From Verrucomicrobiota bacterium (GTDB lineage: Bacteria; Verrucomicrobiota; Verrucomicrobiia; Opitutales; Opitutaceae), in assembly GCA_023391285.1 (NCBI GenBank), contig JAEWBF010000126.1, forward strand, positions 62,001 to 126,000: a stretch of DNA of 64,000 nucleotides, written 5' to 3'. The stretch's first letter is position 1. Each line of letters begins with the position of its first letter. The position numbers and the translations under genes are program-made. The notes below the pieces were generated by a model that worked only from the letters and a program-made list of their open reading frames with translations, searched no databases and had not been told where the DNA came from. This document shows, one piece after another, positions 17,503 to 24,787 of the stretch.

Positions 17503-18482
17503 TGAATCCACGCAAACTCGCACTGATCGGTGCAGGGTATTGGGGTAAAAACCTCGCACGTAACTTTCATGCGCTCGGTGCTCTGCATATGCTCTGCGAC
17601 CTCAGCCCTGCGATCCTCGAATCCTATGGTCCGGATTACGCAGGAGTGGAAAAGACGACCTCGCTGGAGTCCATTTGGAGCAATTCCGCTGTCACCCTCG
17701 TTGCGATCGCAGCTCCGGCGGTTCATCATTACAGCCTTGCGAGGACTGCGCTTCTAGCGGGGAAGGACGTGTATGTGGAAAAGCCGCTGTGTCTACTTGC
17801 GGAGGAGGCCGAGGAACTCGTTGCCATGGCGCGGGCCGGCGGGAGGATTTTGATGGTCGGGCACCTGTTGCAATATCATCCTGTGGTGCGTCACCTTCAA
17901 TCGTGGGTGCGGCAGGGAGAACTAGGACAGCTACAGTATATCTCATCGCATCGCCTCAGCTTGGGAAAGTTCCGTCGCGAAGAGAACGTCCTGTGGAGCT
18001 TTGCGCCGCATGACTTATCCGTGATTCTCTCGCTCGCTGGGGACCGGGAGCCAGAAAAGGTGCTCTGTTCCGGTGGCAGCTTTTTGGCGGCTGAAATCGA
18101 GGACACGATTGTCGCGCAGCTCTCGTTCTCCGGCGGTTTGAGGGCGCATGTGTATGCGAATTGGATGAACCCCTTCAAGGAGCAGAAACTGACCGTGATG
18201 GGATCTAAAGCCTCGGCGGTTTTCGACGACACAAAGCCGTGGGCGGAGAAGCTCGCGATCTATCGGGGGGCGGTGGAGTGGGGAACGCAAGGTGCGTCAC
18301 CCAGGAAGGTAGCTCCCGAATTTGCGGTCGTGCGTGAAGCTGAACCATTGAGAGAGGAGTGCCGGCATTTTCTCAAGTGTTGCGACAACCGATCTACGCC
18401 GCGCACAGACGGGGCGGAGGGAATGCGGGTTTTGCGTGTGTTGCAAGCGGCCCAAGCTAGCCTCGAAAGCCGTAGGACGTAA
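17502..18482 (+). CDS. wbpB: UDP-GlcNAcA 3-dehydrogenase (WbpB-like, Gfo/Idh family)
   Basis: The 326-residue Gfo/Idh/MocA-family oxidoreductase has an N-terminal NAD site, IGAGYWGKNLARNF, the conserved EKPL motif (about residues 89-92), and SFAPHDLSV with the catalytic His. In WbpB/WlbA this enzyme oxidises C3 of UDP-GlcNAcA and is coupled to the aminotransferase step. Its ATG overlaps the upstream stop by one base, and its own stop overlaps the acetyltransferase start, so the cassette is translationally linked. Confidence 0.83.
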   Translation: MNPRKLALIGAGYWGKNLARNFHALGALHMLCDLSPAILESYGPDYAGVEKTTSLESIWSNSAVTLVAIAAPAVHHYSLARTALLAGKDVYVEKPLCLLAEEAEELVAMARAGGRILMVGHLLQYHPVVRHLQSWVRQGELGQLQYISSHRLSLGKFRREENVLWSFAPHDLSVILSLAGDREPEKVLCSGGSFLAAEIEDTIVAQLSFSGGLRAHVYANWMNPFKEQKLTVMGSKASAVFDDTKPWAEKLAIYRGAVEWGTQGASPRKVAPEFAVVREAEPLREECRHFLKCCDNRSTPRTDGAEGMRVLRVLQAAQASLESRRT

Positions 18483-19135
18483 TGAGCACTTCTTACTTCG
18501 CCCACCATACCGCCGTTATTGATGCCGGTGCGACTATTGGCGACGGCACCAAAATATGGCATTTCGCCCACATTAGCGCCGGAGCTTGCATTGGTGAAAA
18601 ATGTATTTTCGGTCAGAATACATTCGTCGCTGACGGTGTATCAATCGGTAGTAATGTGAAGGTGCAAAACAATGTCGCAATTTATACCGGCACCTTGATT
18701 GAGGACGATGTGTTTCTCGGGCCATCTTGCGTCCTGACGAATGTCACCAACCCGCGCTCGCAGGTCAATCGACACAGCCTCTACGAGAAAACCGTGATCC
18801 GTCGCGGAGCTACTGTTGGTGCAAACTCCACCGTTGTTTGCGGAATCACGCTCGGGCGTTATTGCTTTATCGCCGCTGGCGCCGTCGTGACGAAAGACGT
18901 GGCCGACTATGCCTTGATTCAAGGAGTCCCGGGCAGGCATGCCGGGTGGATAAGCCGTCACGGGCATATCTTGAAGGCCGGCGGCCTAGGCGAGATGCGA
19001 TGCCCGGAATCGGGTTATTACTATAGATTATCATCACGGGGCGAGTTGTATTGCCTCGATCTCCCCGAGGAGCAGCCGTTGCCGCCGGCTTATTCCACGG
19101 GCACAAAATCCTACGAGGACTTCAAACGCGAGTAG
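18482..19135 (+). CDS. wbpD: UDP-3-amino-uronic acid N-acetyltransferase (WbpD-like)
   Basis: This 217-residue protein is a left-handed beta-helix acyltransferase built from hexapeptide repeats (IGDGTK, IGEKCI, IGSNVK, IEDDVF and others, about residues 10-150). It has the loop DVFLGPSCVLTNVTNPRS and a C-terminal segment, CPESGYYYRLSSRGELYCL, typical of WbpD/WlbB. It acetylates the 3-amino group to give UDP-2,3-diacetamido-glucuronic acid. It follows wbpB with a shared base and completes the A-E-B-D series; the 2-epimerase is upstream at 10859-12016. Confidence 0.87.
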   Translation: MSTSYFAHHTAVIDAGATIGDGTKIWHFAHISAGACIGEKCIFGQNTFVADGVSIGSNVKVQNNVAIYTGTLIEDDVFLGPSCVLTNVTNPRSQVNRHSLYEKTVIRRGATVGANSTVVCGITLGRYCFIAAGAVVTKDVADYALIQGVPGRHAGWISRHGHILKAGGLGEMRCPESGYYYRLSSRGELYCLDLPEEQPLPPAYSTGTKSYEDFKRE

Positions 19136-19223
19136 CGCAGCGCAATGCATTCGGCCTTTTTGTTATGGTGTCCCCTCTGCATCACTCCATTTGTCGGGGA
19201 TCTTAGAATACGAATCATTTAAC

Positions 19224-21050
19224 ATGTGTGGTATCTTTGGCATCATTTCGTCTGGAGCGAACATCGATCGGCGCAAGCTCGAGATCCTGGTATCCCACGC
19301 GCAGCAGCGGGGGAGGGACTCAAGCGGATTGATCTATCGGAAAGGTGACATTTACCGGGTTGGCCGAGCCGACTACGGTATCAAACGGCTTCTGGAAAGG
19401 GAGCAGCCATGGAGTTCCCCGGTCGTGCTGGGGCACAGCCGACTGATCACCAACGGATTCGGGGATAATCAGCCGGTGGTGCGTGACGACCTTTGCGTTA
19501 TCCACAACGGCATCATCGTCAATGAGGATGAAGTATGGGAAAAGCTTAACGTCACTCGGAAATACAAGATTGATTCGGAGCTCATTGTGGCGATTGCCGA
19601 ACAGCACCTGAAAGAACACGGAAACCTTGCGGACCTGCCCCGCAAAGTACTGGGCCTATGTAAGGGTGTCATTGCATGCGCGCTGACAGTTCCGAGACAA
19701 GGAAAGGTCCTGTTGTTCTCGAATAACGGCAGCCTGTATATGAGCACGACTGCGACGGGTGTGTATTTTGCTTCGGAGAGTTATGCTCTGTCGCAGATCG
19801 GCTGCCGTGAGGTGGAGCAGATCAGACAAGATCCATGCGTCTTGGACATCCCGATTTCTGCGGCGGGACTGGAGGTTAGTGATGACACCGTGAATCGCCA
19901 CGACCTGATTCCAGAGTTCAGGATCAACCAAGCGGAGGAGAGCCTGCTGGAGCACCATGTTCCCCAGCTGCGGCGCTGCACACGGTGCATTTTGCCGGAG
20001 ACAATGCCTTTCATCAACTTCGACAGTGACGGAGTGTGTAATTACTGCCGACACTACAAGCTGCGGAACAGGACCAAGCCCAAGAGCGAGATTTTCTCTC
20101 TGGTCGAGCCGTATCGCCGGAAAATCGGTAGTGATTGCATTGTGCCGTTCTCCGGGGGCCGGGATAGCTGCTATGCTCTGCACTTGATTGTGCATGAACT
20201 GAGGTTGAAGCCCATCACGTATACGTATGACTGGGGGATGGTGACCGATTTAGGGCGACGGAATATTAGTCGGATGTGTGCGGAGCTGGGGGTCGAGAAC
20301 ATCATTGTAGCGGCCGATATTGCCGAAAAGCGCAGGAACATCGCCATGAATCTGCGGGCCTGGCTGAAGGCCCCTCACTTGGGAATGATCAGCATCTTCA
20401 CTGCTGGCGATAAGCACTTCTTCCGCCATGTGGAGACAGTGAAAAGACAAACCGGCATCAACCTAAATCTCTGGGGCATCAATCCGTTGGAAGTTACTCA
20501 TTTCAAAACCGGGTTCCTGGGCGTGAAGCCGGACTTCGAGGAGAAACGAGTTTACACTCATGGCATGGTCAAGCAGCTCAGGTACCATTGTCGTCGCTTC
20601 CGCGCCATGCTGGCGAGCCCGGGCTACTTCAATAGCTCGCTTTGGGACACCTTATCTGGCGAATATTACCGCAGCTTCACGGAAAAGAAGGACTACTACC
20701 ATGTATTCGACTACTGGCGGTGGGACGAAGAAGTGATCGATCGGATTCTGGAGACCTATCATTGGGAAAAGGCGGTAGATACGAACGCCACATGGCGGAT
20801 TGGGGACGGCACGGCGGCTTTCTACAACTATATCTATTATACGGTGGCGGGGTTCACCGAGCATGACACGTTCAGGAGCAATCAGATTCGTGAAGGGCAG
20901 CTGAGCCGAGGAAAAGCGCTCGAATTGGTAGGCGACGAAAATCGGCCTAGATATCAGAACATTCGTTGGTACCTGGATACGCTCGGCATGGATTTCGAGG
21001 AAGTGGTGAAGGTGATCAATGCGATCCCCAAGCTCTATCCGAAAGGATGA
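19224..21050 (+). CDS. Fused class II glutaminase and WbpG/PseA-type sugar amidotransferase
   Basis: The 608-residue protein joins two activities. Residues 1-230 are a class II (Ntn) glutamine amidotransferase domain: the start MCGIFGI places the catalytic Cys at position 2, with RGRDSSG (29-35), HSRLITNG (71-78) and HNGIIVNEDE. Residues about 250-608 are an N-acetyl-sugar amidotransferase of the WbpG/PseA type: a zinc ribbon (C252, C255, C272, C275), PP-loop SGGRDS at 310-315, then TYDWGMVTDLGRRNISRM. WbpG-type enzymes turn an acetamido group into acetamidino with ammonia, usually from separate HisH2/HisF2-like proteins; here ammonia would come from the fused glutaminase. I use the ATG at 19224 because an upstream start would bury the N-terminal Cys. 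Confidence 0.87.
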   Translation: MCGIFGIISSGANIDRRKLEILVSHAQQRGRDSSGLIYRKGDIYRVGRADYGIKRLLEREQPWSSPVVLGHSRLITNGFGDNQPVVRDDLCVIHNGIIVNEDEVWEKLNVTRKYKIDSELIVAIAEQHLKEHGNLADLPRKVLGLCKGVIACALTVPRQGKVLLFSNNGSLYMSTTATGVYFASESYALSQIGCREVEQIRQDPCVLDIPISAAGLEVSDDTVNRHDLIPEFRINQAEESLLEHHVPQLRRCTRCILPETMPFINFDSDGVCNYCRHYKLRNRTKPKSEIFSLVEPYRRKIGSDCIVPFSGGRDSCYALHLIVHELRLKPITYTYDWGMVTDLGRRNISRMCAELGVENIIVAADIAEKRRNIAMNLRAWLKAPHLGMISIFTAGDKHFFRHVETVKRQTGINLNLWGINPLEVTHFKTGFLGVKPDFEEKRVYTHGMVKQLRYHCRRFRAMLASPGYFNSSLWDTLSGEYYRSFTEKKDYYHVFDYWRWDEEVIDRILETYHWEKAVDTNATWRIGDGTAAFYNYIYYTVAGFTEHDTFRSNQIREGQLSRGKALELVGDENRPRYQNIRWYLDTLGMDFEEVVKVINAIPKLYPKG

Positions 21051-22294
21051 TGAATATCTGGTGTATCTCGAAATATGCGAGCGTGCCCAAATACGGAGCT
21101 GCGCCGCGTCTGTTCCACCTTGCCAAGGAATTCATCAAGCAGGGCCATGCCACGACCTTGATTACCTCTGATGCCGACCACTTTGCGAAATATCCCGAGA
21201 CCGATAAGATCTACAATTTCGAGGAAGTCGATGGGGTCCCATTCTATTGGGTAAGGACCAAGAAGTATCGGAAGACCGCGTCGATCGCGAGAGTGTTGAG
21301 CTGGCTGGATTTCGAGCGACGGCTTTTTCTCTTCAGCGAGAGCAAGCTACCTAAGCCGGATGTGATCATTGTTTCGTCCCTTTCCATCTTCACAATCCTC
21401 TATGGGATTCATACGAAAAGGAAATTCGGTGCGCGGCTCGTGTTTGAAGTGAGGGATATATGGCCGCTGACTATGACTGAGGAGGGTGGATTCTCTCGCT
21501 GGCATCCTTTGGTCTTGCTGATCGGCCTTCTCGAGCGGACCGGCTATAAACAGGCCGATCTGGTGGTTGGCACTATGCCCGGACTGGGCGCTCACGTTAA
21601 TAATATCGTGGGATATGCACGTCCATTTTTATGTTCTCCCTTGGGATTTGATCCAAATAGCTATCTGAAATCCACGGGAACGGGGGTGAATCCGTTCGAT
21701 ACGATATTCCCCAAGGGGAAAATCATCGTCGGATATGCCGGAAGCATGGGCATAACTAATGCGCTGGAGCCTTTTATCGGTGCGATCAAGCTGTTACGGG
21801 AGCATCCTGAAATCCATTTCGTGCTAGTAGGCGGTGGAGACCTAAGGCCCAGTTTTGAGCTCGAGCTGTCGGGATGCAGCAACGTAACCTTTTTGCCCAG
21901 GGTAAAGCGGGAGGAGGTCAGGTGCTTCCTAGATAAATGCACTATACTCTACCTATCTACCAAAGACTCCAAAGTGTGGGAATACGGGCAGTCGATGAAC
22001 AAAATTGTCGAGTATATGCTGTCAGGGAAGCCAATATTGGCTTCATATAGCGGGCTTCCTTCCATGATAAATGAGGCCGGCTGTGGATGGTTCGTCCCGA
22101 TTTCAAGCGCAAAGGCGCTGAGAGACGCGATTCTTAAATTCATTGCTTTGGGGCCGGATGAGTTGCAACGGATGGGTGAGCGCGGGAGACAATGGATATG
22201 GGAGCACAGGCAGTATTCTGATCTCGCCAAGGAATATCTTGAGCGGTTGAGCGAGCAGCGGCCCGACGACCTTGCGAACCGGCCGCAGCCATGA
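21047..22294 (+). CDS. Glycosyltransferase, GT4 (WbuB-like)
   Basis: The 415-residue protein shows a full GT4 layout. An N-terminal acceptor domain contains FEVRDIWPLTMTEEGGF, characteristic of WbuB-type amino-sugar transferases. A C-terminal donor domain has IVGYAGSMGITNALEPF, FVLVGGGDLRPSFE, and YGQSMNKIVEYMLSGKPILAS, in which the nucleotide-binding Glu sits. It probably transfers an N-acetylated sugar early in repeat-unit assembly. Two adjacent ATGs (21047, 21050) are possible; the first overlaps the upstream stop by four bases. Confidence 0.78.
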   Translation: MMNIWCISKYASVPKYGAAPRLFHLAKEFIKQGHATTLITSDADHFAKYPETDKIYNFEEVDGVPFYWVRTKKYRKTASIARVLSWLDFERRLFLFSESKLPKPDVIIVSSLSIFTILYGIHTKRKFGARLVFEVRDIWPLTMTEEGGFSRWHPLVLLIGLLERTGYKQADLVVGTMPGLGAHVNNIVGYARPFLCSPLGFDPNSYLKSTGTGVNPFDTIFPKGKIIVGYAGSMGITNALEPFIGAIKLLREHPEIHFVLVGGGDLRPSFELELSGCSNVTFLPRVKREEVRCFLDKCTILYLSTKDSKVWEYGQSMNKIVEYMLSGKPILASYSGLPSMINEAGCGWFVPISSAKALRDAILKFIALGPDELQRMGERGRQWIWEHRQYSDLAKEYLERLSEQRPDDLANRPQP

Positions 22295-22340
22295 TTCAGA
22301 TGATGCCTTTAGGCGGCGTCGCGATGCTTTTCCCTCCCAC

Positions 22341-23000
22341 ATGCAGAGACTAGTTATTATCGGTGCCGGTGGTTTTGCCCGCGAGATTCGGGCTTGGGCT
22401 GCAAGCGGTGATGCTTGGACGATCAAGGGCTTTGTCGACGACAACCTGACGGCGCGGACGGATTCGCGACTGCGCGCGCCTGTGCTAGGTAGGATCGAAG
22501 ACTACGCGCCTGAGCCCGACGACGTCTTTCTTTGCGCCGTCGGCACCCCAGCCTTGCGGCGTGCCCTGACGGAAAAAATCAAAGCACGCGGTGGGCGTTT
22601 CGCGCGTTTGGTCCACCCCAGTGCGATAGTGGCTGACAGCGCGCATTTGGGAGAAGGTGTAATCGTCTGCCCGCTGGCGCTGGTGTCGGCCGACACCCGT
22701 GTGGAGGAGGGGGCGGTAGTCTATTATCATAGCAGCGTGGACCATGATGCCGTCGTGGGACCGTTTACGCAGATTTCTGGCCACTGCGATATCATGGGAG
22801 GAGTGGGAGTGGGAGCCGACGTGTTCCTCGGAAGCCACGCCGCGATTCTGCCGCGAGTAAAAATCGGTGATCGTGCCGTCATCGGAGCGGGAGCGGTTGT
22901 GACTCGGGACGTTGCCGACGACAAGACCGTCATCGGAATTCCGGCGCGGCTGAAAGGCACGCTGCGACCGGGTGGTGGGGAGAAGCTTGCCGAAATGTGA
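22341..23000 (+). CDS. pglD: Sugar N-acetyltransferase, PglD/NeuD family
   Basis: The 219-residue protein has a short Rossmann-like N-terminal domain starting VIIGAGGFAREI and a left-handed beta-helix from about residue 95. The helix contains HPSAIVADSAHLGEG and a VDHDAVVG segment with the probable catalytic His. This is the PglD/NeuD form. With the aminotransferase and PglC-like transferase immediately downstream it should acetylate UDP-4-amino-GlcNAc to UDP-diacetylbacillosamine. The ATG at 22341 is chosen because it puts the Rossmann motif at the N-terminus. Confidence 0.8.
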   Translation: MQRLVIIGAGGFAREIRAWAASGDAWTIKGFVDDNLTARTDSRLRAPVLGRIEDYAPEPDDVFLCAVGTPALRRALTEKIKARGGRFARLVHPSAIVADSAHLGEGVIVCPLALVSADTRVEEGAVVYYHSSVDHDAVVGPFTQISGHCDIMGGVGVGADVFLGSHAAILPRVKIGDRAVIGAGAVVTRDVADDKTVIGIPARLKGTLRPGGGEKLAEM

Positions 23001-23027
23001 GGCTTCCTGCTCCTCTTGTGACCGACT

Positions 23028-24164
23028 ATGGCAGATCGACGAATTTACCTCTCTTCTCCACATATGGGAGGCGACGAGCTTCCTCTTGTCCAGGAGACCT
23101 TCGCTTCCAATTGGATTGCTCCACTTGGCCCGCAGGTGGATGCGTTTGAGGCGGAATTCTCGGCTCTAGTGGGAGCAAAGCAGTCTGCAGCGCTTGTGTC
23201 AGGCACCGCAGCTTTGCATCTGTCATTGCGTTGGCTGAACCTGCAGCCGGGCGACGAGGTGATCTGCTCCTCTCTGACCTTTTCCGCCAGCGTCAATCCA
23301 GTGCTCTATGAGCGAGCGACGCCGGTGTTCGTCGACAGCGATGCGGCTACTTGGAACATGGATCCAGCCGTTCTGGGCGAAGCCATCGCCGACCGGCTGC
23401 ATCAAGGTAAACGGCCGAAAGCCGTTATCCTCGTCCATCTCTACGGACAGAGCGCTGACATCGACCCGATCGTGAGCCTTTGTGCCGAGCACGGGATTCC
23501 CTTAATTGAGGACGCAGCGGAAGCACTGGGAGCGACTTACAAGGGCCGGGCACCGGGCAGCTTTGGGCTTTGCGGAGTATATTCGTTCAATGGGAACAAG
23601 ATCATCACGACCGCGGGCGGTGGCATGCTTGTCTCCGATGACACTGACTTGATCAACAAGGCGCGGTTTTGGGCCACGCAATCGCGGGATCCGGCCCCTC
23701 ACTACCAGCATTCTGAAATCGGCTTCAACTACCGCCTGAGCAATGTGCTCGCAGCTATCGGACGAGGACAACTGCGAGTGCTGGAGAATCGTGTGCAAGC
23801 GCGCCGTCGCAACTGCGCCTATTATCAGCAGGCTCTAGAAGATCTTCCGGGCCTGTCCTTCATGCCTGAAGCCGGTTATGGACGCTGCACGCGATGGCTT
23901 ACCTGCATCACAATCGATCCTATGGCAGCTCCCGTCGATCGCGAAGACGTGCGGTCGGCTTTAGCAGAAAATAATATCGAGGCCCGGCCCGTCTGGAAGC
24001 CGATGCATCTTCAGCCAATCTTTAGTGGGTTACAGTGCTATGGCGGGGCCATCGCCGAACGTCTGTTTCGGGATGGGCTTTGCCTGCCATCGGGATCGAA
24101 CTTGACGGAGTCTGATTTAGACCGGGTGATCGGCGTTGTCCGGCGGACTTTTTGCTCTAGATGA
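23028..24164 (+). CDS. pglE: UDP-4-keto-6-deoxy-GlcNAc aminotransferase, PglE-like (DegT family)
   Basis: This 378-residue PLP enzyme begins with IYLSSPHMGGDEL and continues with FASNWIAPLGPQVDAFE, a pattern shared by PglE and EpsN-type aminotransferases. It has SGTAALHLSL, EDAAEALGATY and the PLP lysine in SFNGNKIITTAGGG (about K191). It should aminate C4 of the 4-keto sugar made by the PglF-like dehydratase at 27504-29534. It sits between the pglD-like and pglC-like genes and overlaps the latter by four bases. Confidence 0.83.
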   Translation: MADRRIYLSSPHMGGDELPLVQETFASNWIAPLGPQVDAFEAEFSALVGAKQSAALVSGTAALHLSLRWLNLQPGDEVICSSLTFSASVNPVLYERATPVFVDSDAATWNMDPAVLGEAIADRLHQGKRPKAVILVHLYGQSADIDPIVSLCAEHGIPLIEDAAEALGATYKGRAPGSFGLCGVYSFNGNKIITTAGGGMLVSDDTDLINKARFWATQSRDPAPHYQHSEIGFNYRLSNVLAAIGRGQLRVLENRVQARRRNCAYYQQALEDLPGLSFMPEAGYGRCTRWLTCITIDPMAAPVDREDVRSALAENNIEARPVWKPMHLQPIFSGLQCYGGAIAERLFRDGLCLPSGSNLTESDLDRVIGVVRRTFCSR

Positions 24165-24787
24165 AAGGATTTTGGCGAAAACGAGCTATGGATCTGACGC
24201 TGATCTTGGGCACTGTTCCGGTCTGGCTCTTGATACTCGCTGCAGTGGCCATTCTGGTGCGGGTCAGGATTGGTTCACCCGTGATTTTCCGACAACGCCG
24301 CCCTGGTCACCAGGGCCGCATCTTTGAAATCCTGAAATTTCGGACAATGAACGGCGACCGGGATTCGGAGGGGAGGCTTCTTCCAGACGAACAGCGGCTG
24401 AGCTCATTCGGTCGATGGTTACGCGCTTCTTCGCTGGATGAGCTGCCGGAGGTCTGGAATGTCCTAAAAGGAGAAATGAGCCTTGTTGGTCCGAGACCAC
24501 TTTTGGTGCAATATCTTCCGCTTTATTCGGAGCGGCAGCGCAGGCGGCATGAGGCGCTTCCCGGAATCACGGGATGGGCACAGGTAAACGGTCGCAATGC
24601 GCTTTCTTGGGAGGAGAAGCTTTCATTGGACGTGTGGTACGTGGACAATCGTTCGTTTCTATTAGATGTGAAGATTCTCGTGCTGACGATCGGCAGTGTG
24701 ATCGGCCGGGGTGGGGTCTCGGCGAGTGGTCACGCAACGATGCCGGAATTCAATCCGAACCACGATCAAAGTTCCCCGCTGGGCTAA
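24161..24787 (+). CDS. pglC: Initiating phosphoglycosyl transferase, PglC-like
   Basis: The 208-residue protein is a compact bacterial sugar transferase. It has one membrane-inserted helix (about residues 12-33), the KFRTMN motif, the catalytic Asp-Glu pair in SLDELPEVWNVLKGEMSLVGPRP (D93, E94), and PGITGWAQVNGRN. Its size matches PglC rather than the long WbaP-type enzymes. It should transfer a phospho-sugar, here probably diacetylbacillosamine phosphate, to undecaprenyl phosphate and so start repeat-unit assembly. Its 3' end overlaps the convergent gene at 24750-27380 by 38 bases. Confidence 0.87.
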   Translation: MKGFWRKRAMDLTLILGTVPVWLLILAAVAILVRVRIGSPVIFRQRRPGHQGRIFEILKFRTMNGDRDSEGRLLPDEQRLSSFGRWLRASSLDELPEVWNVLKGEMSLVGPRPLLVQYLPLYSERQRRRHEALPGITGWAQVNGRNALSWEEKLSLDVWYVDNRSFLLDVKILVLTIGSVIGRGGVSASGHATMPEFNPNHDQSSPLG

